A stretch of 64,000 nucleotides of DNA from Norana najaformis (taxonomy: Eukaryota; Annelida; Clitellata; Crassiclitellata; Hormogastridae): NCBI GenBank assembly GCA_964023275.1, contig OZ029921.1, positions 15,665,306 to 15,729,305 of the forward strand. Reading direction: 5' to 3'. Position 1 is the stretch's first letter. Each line of letters starts with the position of its first letter. Below are positions 31,641 to 42,539 of this stretch, in pieces. The notes under the pieces are model-generated. The model worked only from the letters and a program-made list of their open reading frames with translations. It did not search any database and was not told the origin of the DNA. The position numbers and the translations under genes were made by a program.

Positions 31641-31870
31641 TGTGAGGACAACGACAATAATAACGATAATGACAATCGTGACAAAGAAAGTACTGGTGAG
31701 AATAAGAAGGAAAATTATAAAAATGATAATGAACGATAATAATGATAATGACAATCATGACAACGGTAATAATTGCGGAGGAAGACGACATAAATGACGA
31801 CGACGACGATGATGATGAAGATGATGATGACAAGGTGGAAAGGAGAGGAGGACAACGATGATGACAATCA
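31641..31870. repeat. (GAY/AAT)n triplet-rich region
   Basis: Interrupted ATAATGATAATGACAAT and GACGACGACGATGATGATGA runs. The minus strand reads as poly-Ser only because of this composition. Confidence 0.8.
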
Positions 31871-33417
31871 TGAAACTTGTCATCTTTTTACCATGACGAT
31901 TGGGACGATGATGCAGGCCTCACTGCTTGATTCGGAAACGTAAAGGCTTTGATGACGTCATTAGCGATAATTTCAATTATTGTGAATGGCGTCATTTCAG
32001 AATGATCTTCTGCAGTTGGGCTTGCGTTCAGCTGATTAATGGGTTATTCATTTTGATGAAATAAGAAGATAAACGAATTTAATTGTGACCTAAGTTTTTT
32101 CTACAGGTGAATCATGACGTGTTGACAGTAATCTCCGTGATCTACCGTTATCATTCGTTGTCATTAATTACCGTTATCTAATTATTTTCTGGTAAGATCC
32201 ATTCACGCTTTTTGTTTTACTTAAGTTAATCCAAGGCACAATTACCCATAAATCATTTTTGCTTAGAGTTCAGTCAGCTTTTAGGCTATTCCTGCCGAAG
32301 CTACAATATTAAAGCAATTCGACTGCTTACCATACTTCATCGAATGGAACGGAATGTAAGTGGCATATCGTAGCTAGAACTTGATGATTCGGCCAAAAGC
32401 CCGTGAATTTGAATTAAGCCCGTTCCGGGGTTGCCTCCAATACTTAACCCTAATGCAGGTTAGGTAAAGAAAAACCTGTTGATGGGCAACACAAGTTGTA
32501 TTGCGAGACCCCAGCTTTTTCTTCTCAGCCTGTAACGCAGGAAAGTGTTAGGGACTCGCCTTGCAGGGTCCGCTTAGTCGCCGATTGTTCAGTCAGCCTC
32601 AAAAGCACGACCTGGGAAATACCCTTCCTCATGTCATCAACTTACAAAGTGAAAGCTAAGCCAAAGTTTTTGTTAGAATAGTTTTCCGTAGCGAACTCAG
32701 CTAGAAAATGAGTACATTAACCGTACACTGCCGGTGGAAAGATCCGGCAGCTAATAAAAAGCAAACCGCCCTCATAAACCGAAGCCAAGCAAAATGAAGT
32801 CGCCAAGACTTCACGCCTCCCTGGGTTGGCTGAAGAGGCGGCCCTTACTGACCCCTGTACCAGTTCAGAGTAGATTAAAGCTGTCCGTCAAAACCTAACA
32901 CGGCGCTTTGAAATTGAATAAACTTAAGACAAACTTCCCGAACCGCCGTCAAAATCCCAGGGACTTATGGTATCATAGTGTTTGCTGCCTCTGAGTAAAA
33001 TGTGACACTAAAGCAATAACTACAATTCAAGTAGGAAAACCCAGACCGTATAGACAAAATCTAAAAGTTAAATGTTGTAATATGTAAAGTTGAGTCCATT
33101 TTAATAAGATTCACCCGCATCGCGGTGCAGCAGAGGCTCTAGTCACACGACTGATAACAACAAAAGCACTTGTGTAAGTGGCAAATGAACCAGACGACGT
33201 ATACTTGGCACTTCCTGTCTCACGTTGACAGTCGACTCGTGTTGCTGCTCACTGGAAGTGCAAGAAAAATTAAATGTCTTATTGTTTCATAATGCATTAC
33301 ATTGTATTTTATTGAGCCGAATGTTGGCGCGTTTTATACCATCGCTTTGAAAAGACCTTTGAACGGCGCTATATAAATGTCTACATGCACAAGCTTTGAT
33401 CTGCAGGCCTCACTCTA
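31871..33417. other. Intergenic; unexplained GC-richer block 32380-32960
   Basis: 32380-32960 has higher GC, few simple repeats and an atypical word content (for example CCGGTGGAAAGATCCGGCAG at about 32730). It could be the 5' part of a retroelement or a lost exon cluster; no motif settles this. The string GGCGCTATATAAAT near 33366 matches the tail motif of LINE family B at 59.76 kb. Confidence 0.3.
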
Positions 33418-33633
33418 TACATTCATATATATACAAATACATACATATACACATACATACATATATGCATACATACATACATACATGCAACATGCATACA
33501 TGCATACATGCATACATGCATACATACATACATACATAAATACATACATACATACATGCAAGCATACATACATAAATACATACATACAAGCATACATACA
33601 TATATACATACATACATACATACATACAGGCCT
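33418..33633. repeat. Long (CATA)n microsatellite
   Basis: About 215 bp of CATA with CATG and AATA variants. It is open in all frames, giving meaningless Y/M/C/H/T polymers. It ends about 110 bp before the coding start of the charged-repeat gene. Confidence 0.95.
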
Positions 33634-33742
33634 ATACATACGTTACCGATGATGCTATGTAAATTGAATTATATTGTATTTTCTTTGCATTTGTGTTTCT
33701 AATGTTATCTCACTGCAATGCTTTCGCAGTGGCACCGTGAAG

Positions 33743-36199
33743 ATGCAGACAGACGTTTCTCGTTTCCTAGTGATGGTCTTCTGCTGCTTGGGTCTTGCTG
33801 CTAAGTCGACTTCTTCCTTCAGCATTGCTGGTTTAGCAGCAACAAAGGCACCGCCATCTGCGCCGGAGGTGGCTAAAGGCGCCGCCTTGGCTGCTGCAGT
33901 CGGTGAAAGAAAAGCAGATAATGACTCGACACTGATGGCAATTGATGTTTCTCGCATAGCTGAACAAGAAGCTCACGAAGGAGTGGACAGGAGGACGAAC
34001 GAAAAGACAGTGGAAGACGTGAAATACAAAAGAGAATTCTCTGAAACAGATGGGGAGCCGGAGAAGCGGGACAAATTGCTGATCGAGGCTCCAGTGAAGA
34101 CTGAAAAGGAGGATTTCCGAAGATTGCGAAGAGAAACAGAGGAGAAGGCATCATTGGAACAGACGAACGAAATGCTGCAGAGGAAGCAGGTAAACGAGAA
34201 GAGAAGAATTGCCGAGAAAGACGTAGGAGCCGAGGAGGAAAGGAAAGCAGAAGTCAACAGAGATGTCCAGGACTTGGCCAAGGACCTCAAGGGCAATCTG
34301 ATGGAGAAGAAGGTCCGCAGAGAATTCGAATACAGGCCCATCTTAGAAGAAGCCGAGGAGGAGGAGGAAAAGGAAGAGGCGAAGACGAGGAGAAACAGCG
34401 ACTCGAAAATGGCAGCCATCAAGAAGAAAAAGCTAAAGCGGGTCGAGAAAGAGCAGGATGAAGAGGAAGAGGAAGAGGAAAAGAAGAAGGAGGAGGAGGA
34501 GGAAGAGCAACAGCTGCTGGAAGAGATGATGAAGAAGCAGGACTTCAATGCCCGATTGAAGCGCCGATCTCTTCAGAATCGCCTAAGAAAACGTCACTCT
34601 GACGTTGATGACGATTATCGCGGCCGACGCTTTGCCAATGACGACAGTGACGACTTTCGTGCACGAAGATATTCGGCCGACGAAGATTTCCTCAGAAGAT
34701 ATTCTCGTGATGACGAGGACGAAGACAACAATGAAGATTATCGTCAGAGAAGATACTACGTGGACGACGATAGCTACTACCGGATTGGACGAGATCACCA
34801 GCGTAGACACTACAAAAACGACTACCGCGACAGACGATACGCTCACGGCGGAGATGAAGGTAAGACGCGGTTCTGGAGATATGCAGATGATGACGAAGAC
34901 GATGAAGACTTGAATCGTGCCATTAGATATGCTAACGATGACGCTTATAACGACTATCTGGCCAGAGTCATACGATATGCCGATGATGACGAATATCAGA
35001 ATGCAGCTAGGGCACTCAGAAACGCCGATGAAGATGATGAAGATATTGTACGAGGTATGAGGTATTCTAGTGACGATAATGAAGACCTGTTAGCACGAAG
35101 GATGAGGAATTCATATGATGATGGTAAAGATATGCTGGCCCAAAACATGAAGTACGCAGATGATGATGTGCTAGCACGAAACATGAGGTATTCGGACGAT
35201 GATAGACAAGATATATTGGCACGAAACATGAGGTATGCCACAGACGATAACAGAGATATTTCAGCACGAGCCTTGAGGTCCGCAAGTGACTCCAGTAAAG
35301 AGGCACTCGCTCGAATCAAGAGATATCCAAATAGCGATGAGAAAGATTACCTTGCGAGAAGCATGAGGTATGCAAGCGACGATTATGACGATGACATGGC
35401 TCGACGCCTCAGACATGCGGCTGACGATGTTAAAAATAAAGTGTCGAGAGACATGAAGCATGCAAGCGATGATAGTAAAGATGACGTAGCACGAGGGATG
35501 AGACATGCCAAGGATAACAGCAAAGGTGACCTTGCAAGGGCCATGCGGCGTGCAAAGGATAACAGCAGAGATGATGCAGCACAAGACATGAAGTACGCAA
35601 ACGATGAGAGCAAAGACGACAAAGCTCGAAGCATGAAACATGCAGCAGAAGACGCCAGAGGCGAACAAGCGAGAGGCATGAGCAATGCGGCTGAGGAAGA
35701 GGACGTTAAACGAGGCAGCAGGTATTCAGGCGACAACAGGAAGGCGAGAGAAAAAGAAGGCTCCTCTTCGGCCTCCTCATCTTCATCGGCAGCCTACGAA
35801 GCAGCTCGCAAGATCAGACACACGGATGACGGCGAAGAAAAGGGCGCATTCCAAGAAACGAACGAAAGACAGAGACGAATTTTCGGCATCCTTGACGATT
35901 ACATCCCTGGATGGAAGCGGTCGGCAGGCGACGAGACAGGAGTGGCAAAAGCTGACGTCATCAGCCGGAAGAAACGGTTCGTGCCCGCCTTCGACCAGTT
36001 TGGACAGCGCACCCACGTGATCAATTACGGTCCTGGTTCCTCTACCAGCAAGGTCCTCGATGACACCGTTGAAGTGTCTCGAAGGGATGCAGATAAGAAA
36101 CAAGCCAGGGACCGTCAAAAGCGCAGGCCAGCAGGCCAGGCCCGACGTCCAGTGAAGGTCAACAAGAAGCCGAAGGAGGCAAGAAGTGGGAGAAAGTGA
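33743..36199 (+). CDS. Secreted charged 15-residue-repeat protein A
   Basis: Not a family I recognise. ATG at 33743 (818 codons) is preferred over upstream readthrough because MQTDVSRFLVMVFCCLGLAA is a clean signal peptide, and an acceptor-like TGCTTTCGCAG ends 13 nt earlier. After an Ala-rich stretch comes a Lys/Glu-rich, coiled-coil-like part with poly-Glu (34345-34510), then dibasic-rich Asp/Tyr blocks (RRFANDDS, RRYSADED, RFWRYADDDEDDED). About eighteen 15-residue units of the form R-x-M-R-(Y/H)-A-x-D-D-x4-A follow (34910-35740). A poly-Ser patch precedes a distinct C-terminus with NERQRRIFGILDDYIPGWKR and RKKRFVPAFDQFGQ. A related gene lies at 53234-55993. A disordered extracellular matrix or mineral-binding protein, or a prohormone cut at dibasic sites, are both possible. 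Confidence 0.85.
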   Translation: MQTDVSRFLVMVFCCLGLAAKSTSSFSIAGLAATKAPPSAPEVAKGAALAAAVGERKADNDSTLMAIDVSRIAEQEAHEGVDRRTNEKTVEDVKYKREFSETDGEPEKRDKLLIEAPVKTEKEDFRRLRRETEEKASLEQTNEMLQRKQVNEKRRIAEKDVGAEEERKAEVNRDVQDLAKDLKGNLMEKKVRREFEYRPILEEAEEEEEKEEAKTRRNSDSKMAAIKKKKLKRVEKEQDEEEEEEEKKKEEEEEEQQLLEEMMKKQDFNARLKRRSLQNRLRKRHSDVDDDYRGRRFANDDSDDFRARRYSADEDFLRRYSRDDEDEDNNEDYRQRRYYVDDDSYYRIGRDHQRRHYKNDYRDRRYAHGGDEGKTRFWRYADDDEDDEDLNRAIRYANDDAYNDYLARVIRYADDDEYQNAARALRNADEDDEDIVRGMRYSSDDNEDLLARRMRNSYDDGKDMLAQNMKYADDDVLARNMRYSDDDRQDILARNMRYATDDNRDISARALRSASDSSKEALARIKRYPNSDEKDYLARSMRYASDDYDDDMARRLRHAADDVKNKVSRDMKHASDDSKDDVARGMRHAKDNSKGDLARAMRRAKDNSRDDAAQDMKYANDESKDDKARSMKHAAEDARGEQARGMSNAAEEEDVKRGSRYSGDNRKAREKEGSSSASSSSSAAYEAARKIRHTDDGEEKGAFQETNERQRRIFGILDDYIPGWKRSAGDETGVAKADVISRKKRFVPAFDQFGQRTHVINYGPGSSTSKVLDDTVEVSRRDADKKQARDRQKRRPAGQARRPVKVNKKPKEARSGRK

Positions 36200-36309
36200 G
36201 CAGGAGACCAGCGCACAGCAACGAGCTCTTGACGGAACTCAGTAAAATGTCGGCCGATGCTGGAACTCACCAAATTCTGAACCATTTTTCAAAATGAATT
36301 ATTGTCTAT

Positions 36310-36315
36310 ATTAAA
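36310..36315 (+). terminator. Possible polyadenylation signal ATTAAA
   Basis: The variant hexamer ATTAAA lies 110 nt after the stop of repeat protein A. No AATAAA is closer. Confidence 0.35.
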
Positions 36316-36733
36316 ATCACTTTTCTTGCATGCTGTTAAATCGAGTTGAGTGTGTTCGGTGTTACAAATTAAAATTTTAACTGCTTATTGATGCGAAATT
36401 TAGTACAATGTATCTACTAGTGAGTTGATCGGTTTACCTAATGTGGCTCCTTAGTAAGTGGCTTCTAGTAAGATTAGGTTAGGCCACTTTTATTTTTCGT
36501 GAATTGCTTAGTAACTTGTTACTAGCTTCTTGGCCTTTCTTTGCCTTTATTCCGTCAACGGTTGAAAATCATTTTGTTAGACTGTGGTTTCGTGCCGTCA
36601 GTTTAAGAAGCCATCGAATTTTCTTTAGCAGGACCTTTGGCGGAAGACAGGAAGAAACGTGGTAATTATATGCAAGTTTGCGATAAGGCAAAGGTGATAT
36701 TAGCATGAGAAAAACAACAGAGTTGGATAGTAG

Positions 36734-37119
36734 TTATTCGGTCGTCGTTCAGCCGGCCCTTTGTGTAGACCACTTCCTGATTGAAGCTGCTGAAGTCGAG
36801 GTTCATCGCCATGCAGAACCACTTGTCCATCGTCAGCACTCCACCACGCCTCCGTCATCTTCGTTTCGTCAAAGCGATACGAAGCCGAGTTCTTTACTCG
36901 TCTCCAGCTGATGGTTTTCGACGCCACCCATATCGTTTCATCAAACGCCTCCGTGAGGTCACTTCCGTCCAGGCCGAGGCTGTAGGCGGTGTCGGTGATC
37001 GGATTCGACAGACGGTTGTACTTCTTCGTGGCCTTTATGTAGACGCGAAGAACAGCCGACTTCACGCGGTGCGTCTTGGCGTACAGTTGCAACAGGAAGA
37101 AACAGTACTCCGTGGGTGC
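36734..37119 (-). pseudogene. Orphan terminal coding exon, frameshifted
   Basis: Strong coding character on the minus strand with GC-rich third positions. Reading from 37119: APTEYCFFLLQLYAKTHRVK, VYIKATKKYNRLSNPITDTA, YSLGLDGSDLTEAFDETIWV, TKMTEAWWSADDG. There the good frame shifts by one base (extra C near 36825) and goes on as KWFCMAMNLDFSSFNQEVVY and TKGRLNDE to TAA at 36734-36736. The AAAAG before GCA is a weak acceptor in a very AT-rich repeat. I do not recognise the domain and see no other exon of this gene. Either a one-base error in the sequence or a recent pseudogene would explain the break. Confidence 0.55.
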
Positions 37120-38469
37120 CTTTTATAATTTATATAATTCATATAATTTATATAGTTTATATAATTCTAGGTCGACCTATGCGCCGACAGACAAGTTAAC
37201 TGAACAGTTTTTAATATTCAAGATTTTTAAGATTCAAAGCCATCAACTGAATCACCAAAAACAATCAAATTACTTGGGAACACTGTAAGCTTAATAGCCG
37301 ATGCTAATGCTCAAAAAAGCACCCACAAGGAATATGATGCAAGCTCTGTTACAAGCATGGTTACCATAAAAAAAATTTGTCGGAAGGAAAAGTATTTACT
37401 TAGCAAATGTAACCAGTACTATTTTGTTCTGTTCTTTATGGAACAAAGGATAAAAGCATAAAGCAAATGAACCTAGACTCATTCTCCTCTCGATTGAGTT
37501 GTCTACTAACCAATGAATTAATTCAGGTGGCACTCGGCAAATTAGGGCTATTATTTTAAGTGCTACCGTTCGATAACTTCATGAAACAAAACAAAAACTT
37601 GACCACAACTCAAAAAATGGAATGTTGACCTACCTATAGAGGCCAAATTAGGCCTATAAGTGTTTGAAAAATATCACATAAACTTGCACGGAAAATGTCA
37701 TTGAGGCCGACTTACCGGGCATAGTACATAAAACAGCAAGGAAGCCGTTTAGGCTAATTACGACAAGGCTAATAAATGTTGGCCAGTGACCATGATCAAA
37801 AAATAAACTTAAAATGCAGTTACAGCGGCTATAAACAAATGATTCAACACTTTCTTTATACTATTCGTTAGGTTCACTGAAAACTTTGGGTGAAGATGCA
37901 CTGACTGAACAGTGACGAACTGATTTGGCACTTTTCCTATATATTGTTTTTAGAGATATTGAAACATTTTGGCTGCATACATGTACAGCAACGTAGATTT
38001 GAGCGAGAAACCAGTAACCCGTCTTGATGTGTATTTACAGTATACTATAGGCGCTTGAGATAAGGGAGAGTTTCAGTCAAAGTTTGTTGAAAGAGAACAA
38101 TTACAGTAGGTCTATAGCTCGGATTTAGCACTGTGCGCAAGGCAAGGTTTGGCCAGCGTGGTATATAGTTCCGGGTAAGGAGACAAGGAGCCCAATATAG
38201 CAGCTGTCGAGGCAAGGAAAGTTACAGCAGAATCACGATGCTTGGTCGTGCAGGCTTAGGCGCCTGTATCTCATATATATCCGGTAGAACCACCTGTTCA
38301 ACACGGACGACAGGACTCCTGGCGCCACGCGTACTTGAGTGCATGTCCTATTTCGGCAGTGGTTACTTAATTAAGAACAGCTACGGAAGGAGACAGATAT
38401 AGAGATGGCAGACAGAAGAAAAGAGAAAGAGAATACTAGACAATTAGTTATTAATTATGAAAATTATCT
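37120..38469. other. Intergenic, AT-rich; no gene seen
   Basis: 37124-37172 is an imperfect TATAATTTATATAATTCATA array. 38050-38400 is less AT-rich but shows no exon. Confidence 0.4.
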
Positions 38470-38775
38470 GACCCATCATACGAACTCACCAACACTTCAC
38501 CTCTTGCAATTTCTGCATTGGCCTTTCACCCAAACTGAGGACATTACTTTTCCAAAAATTATCCTGATTCTTTCTCTTCCTCTTATCTCTCGTCCCTCTT
38601 CAATTTCAAGCACCATCCACCTTAGCCGTCCGACTGTCTGCCGGCCTGATTCCTGGATCTTGATCTGGAACCGAACCCTTTTGCCTATCGATTTTGTTTT
38701 TTCTGAGCGACTGTTAATAAGCTGGTTCCCGCAACCTAGCTTTCGCTGGGCGCTGTAGAAATCTCGAGATTACTA
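38470..38775 (+). mobile_element. LINE 3'-end fragment (family A)
   Basis: Plus-strand copy of the same 3' end as 11438-11800 and 51765-52050. It carries the ORF2 tail (LQFLHWPFTQTEDITFPKII) and the shared block GGAACCGAACCCTTTTGCCT, and ends near ATTACTATTCTCC in place of the usual (GATTAC)n. Confidence 0.65.
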
Positions 38776-41510
38776 TTCTCCAATCAGTCATTCTACGGCC
38801 AAGTAGAATGGCGCTGTTCTGTAATCTGCAGTCTCTTGGTCGAGAATGGACTCAGATTAAACTTTAAGGTAGTCGTTTGAATAGATTAGGTTATATAATT
38901 GTCGGGACTCTTTAAAAGTCGTAACGTTCTTGTTCAATGTAATGTAACTCAGGTGAAATCTAACCTCAACTTTAGGACATTCGTATTTGAACCACAATAC
39001 AGAATCCATCTACAATCATTCAATCCGATACATATATTAACTGGTAACACGTAAGCCTAATGATTAGTCGACTTGCCAGGTGAGAGTTTTGCAAAACACC
39101 GATCGTTCGCGGTTTCCTCGATTCGTCTGCCCTAGAAATCCTCCTTCTTTTGCCGTCTAGAAAGTAAAGTTCACAAGTGTCTAGCTCTCAAATTCCGGTG
39201 GAGTTTTAAGTTTCCGTTCAGGTGGAAAAGGCGAAATGCCGAGTTCGTGCAAGACGTGCATTTTTAGGTACAACTGGAAGAATAGTCTCCTTTCATCAAC
39301 CGTCCAAAAGACCGGGGCCTAGAAAGGTTTCAGTGATCATAATTGAAGTAGTGTTGTCTCTTGAAAATTATTTAAATGAATCTTTCAAGATGAGGTTACC
39401 ATTGAAGAAATCACGATCGAAGCCAGCTGTAATTTGTGAATAGCGTCTTTTAGCTGCAATATTCTATTATGAGCAATTTGAATTTTAAAGTCACAAACAA
39501 CAAACGGCTAATAGAGAAATTAGATTTTCACGCAGAGCGGCCAAAGAATCCACAGGACTATTTTCTAGAAAAAAAGTCGACACGTTCAAGCGATCTGTGA
39601 ACTGAGAAGTTACAAAAACAGTAGCGGTTGAAAGATATATTGCAGGTAAGCATCGAAAAACCCCGATTTATACTCGGATGGGTGACTGTCTATGGAATAC
39701 CAGGCCACCTTATGCCAACATCGACCCTATATTCTCTTGGGCCGGTTTATAAATAATAGGCATGCTTGGAGGTTAATAAGTGTCCTTTCTCACAATCACG
39801 CTCGTTGGGCCTACGCTGGGCCTATAGTTGGCCACCAGTAGCACATGGTGAGCTATGAACCCGATGAAAGTGGCCGCTTGGAAGCTGTTGCTAGAAAACA
39901 TTTCGATCGAGAGATTTTTCAAAAGGTGGAATCGCGCGGTTCTGAAACATTTCTAGTCGGGCGAACAATTGCGTTACGTACTTTTTACTTTATTACAGGC
40001 TTCTCAATATTTTATTTTTCTTTCTAAAATTGTTATAGGCTATGCAAAACCCTTATATTCTTCTTTTGATAAAAATTGCCACGGTAAAATATCTTACTTC
40101 TTCTACGTGGAACTTTGCTGAAGAGCAGAACTATCGTTTATAATCTGAAAACCTCTTAAACCAAGGGTTTTAATCAGATGTCACGATTAAGAGTCTCGTA
40201 ACTTGCTTAATTCATTTTCTTACCGGAGTTGTCGAGATGACTCAACTCAACGTGTTTTCGCAGTTTTCATCACGTCCTGCGCTGGAATCTGCTTCGGTTC
40301 TACGCTGTCTACACCCCCCTGGTCTCTTACATGGACCCGCCAGTTGTTCTGGCGCCGTCACCAATAACAACAGCATTAGCAACCACTTAGACCACCTGAC
40401 CGCAGGAAGACGTAAAGTTGAACCATAACCTAAAACGACTCTAAAAACACTTTTTCGTCGTCTGCTCTCTTCACTTCCTCTAAGCAGCTGACTCAAGATT
40501 TGACTCTTCCAAGCAACTTCATTCTCAGGTTCAACTCGTATAACATTACCTATCACTCCTTGCTAACACTCAAAGAAAGTGCGTACACAATAGCCACCTA
40601 TGTAGTGTTTCTGGAAACCAAGAATCCAACCTGTAGCACTGTGTACAGTAGCAAGATCCGCCGTATATGAGGCATATACATATATATATATAGCATTTTT
40701 GGCTCTGTATCGTACAGAGTCCTTTAATTTCTATTATAATAGCAACAGCAAATATGTAGGCGTATTGCGCCAATTAACTTCTTCCGGCGTGGAATGGCTC
40801 TTTCGGACTTTGCACGTCCTGGGTATGTCTCAGGCATGTAACTGAGTAAGGAAAAGCTTCCTGTTAAGGAGTATCTGCCCTATTTGCGCTTCAGCCAATA
40901 AGCCAAGTAGCTGCCTAAGATAAGATGGAGCGCAGCCTACAAGACAATTGCGCTTAAGCACTAGTACACGAAGAAGCCTACTAATGCTTAGCTTAGCAGC
41001 AAATGCCGCCGCAGTTTCATGCATGTCTAACTAAACCGATCGGATGTATTCTCATATAAGCTAAGCTACTGTAAGTTAGTCCAATCCCATCCAACTGATT
41101 CGAATCCAAACTAATCTAATCGAATCAAATACAGTGGAATACAGTCTAATCCAATTTAGATATTTTTACAGCGCCTGTATGTTTATATGTTCATTCATAC
41201 AATCACCATCATCACCGTCATTATAAATTCCTGAAGCCAGCCACGTGGTGGCAATAGGAGCGAAATAATTGCCTCCAATCATTTGGCCGTTCGTCAGATG
41301 CAATGCTTTTCTCATACATAGTCTGAGCCTTGTTATGTCCTAATTTGTATATTGTCCTCCAGTACAGTCTGGGTCATTCTTTGCTTCTCTTTTCTCCAAA
41401 TTTTGACTGAATTTGAATCCGGTGGCCAGGCATTCTTTCCACATGACGAAGCCATCAGAGCCTTCACAAGTACTTTATCGAGCAGAGCTTTATTTGGCTC
41501 ATGAATTGAA
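38776..41510. other. Intergenic; no supported gene
   Basis: At 40242-40440 (minus) a short open stretch has a hydrophobic core (WLLMLLLLVTAPEQLAG) followed by a Cys/Arg-rich tail (PCKRPGGCRQRR). It lacks a good ATG and splice context, so I do not call it. Nothing else is convincing. Confidence 0.35.
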
Positions 41511-41930
41511 TAGAACAAGAACATCTTCAGTGACCAGAATACGAAACGTCTTAAGTGAAGAGAAAAAGAAACATCTTCAATGTTGAGAATAAGAGACATC
41601 TTCAGAGAACATTTAAAGAAACAACGTAAGTGAAAAAGCAGAGAATTATCTTCAAAGAACAGAAGAAAAAAAGAAGAAACATTTTCTAAAAATGAAGAAA
41701 CATTTTCTAAAAATGAAGAAACATTTTCTATATACAGAATAAGAAACATCTTCAGTGTAGAGAACTAGGAACATCTTCAGTGAAAAGAGGAAACATGATC
41801 TTCATTGAATAACAGGGGAAACATCTTCAGTGAATAGATAAAACATAATCTTTGTTGGACAAAAAGAGAAACATCCTGAGCGAAGGAAGAAAACATATTC
41901 ATTGTACATATAGCGATTTGTGCCTAGCCA
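41511..41930. repeat. Degenerate minisatellite, about 25-26 bp unit
   Basis: Around fourteen diverged copies of a unit like GAAACATCTTCAGTGAAAAG, interrupted by a nearly perfect 21-bp triplicate (GAAGAAACATTTTCTAAAAAT) at 41679-41735. The minus strand shows the matching peptide repeat SSFLENV but with stops, so it is not treated as coding. Confidence 0.8.
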
Positions 41931-42539
41931 AAGCAAAGGTATCTGTTGAAACATCCTTCTAGGAGAATGAGACAGAGTTGGAGCAGTTCTTGATACTTCT
42001 ACTATCACTGATCGACTATTCTGTTCAACGAAGATGTCTTCATCCTTGACCTTCTGTTCTTAAGTGTGCCTATCTTCAATAAGTAGATCGGCGGCTTTGT
42101 CTGCCCCACAACGACCACAAGTCCCTTGTTGTCGATGACCTTTGGAAACGATTTCCGTTTAAGCTGAGTACTGTCACACGAGATGCGGCTTGTTGAGCAG
42201 TTGATATGCATAATGTCTGCTGGTTGGGCTTTGCGTTTGGACGGGAACCTACCAGTTGTAAATTTTCTACTTATCTGAGCACCTTTTGCTCATTGATGAT
42301 TATTTGCTCTTACTTACCTTGGCACCATTTAGGCTGACGTAGTCAGCATATACCGCCTTTTAAGTGCCCCTCAGAAGGCACTTTCTCTTGACTACGTTGA
42401 CCTGTTTACTTACAGACTCACCTCAACTTTGACTTTTGTATATAACAAATTCTTGAGAGTATAGTCATGAATCGTATGCAAATTCACCTCTTTCCAACTC
42501 ACTAATCTTGCCATTTGGGTATGCATAACGTAAGCTTCA

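Noticed and set aside
31627..31833. Poly-Ser protein on the minus strand
   Set aside because: Product of the GAT/GAC repeat; no start context or conserved part.
33377..33702. Overlapping open frames made of Y, M, C, H and T around 33.4-33.7 kb
   Set aside because: They come from the (CATA)n microsatellite, which has no stop in any frame.
33973..34548. Ser-rich open frame of 191 codons, minus strand
   Set aside because: Antisense shadow of the poly-Glu part of gene A; poly-Ser/Phe is the reverse of GAA/GAG runs.
40242..40440. Small Cys/Arg-rich secreted peptide, minus strand
   Set aside because: A hydrophobic stretch and a Cys-rich tail exist, but there is no well-placed ATG or splice acceptor, and the other strand is also open.
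41333..41749. 138-codon frame with SSFLENV repeats, minus strand
   Set aside because: It mirrors the minisatellite unit; the frame is closed by stops in neighbouring units and has no signal or domain.
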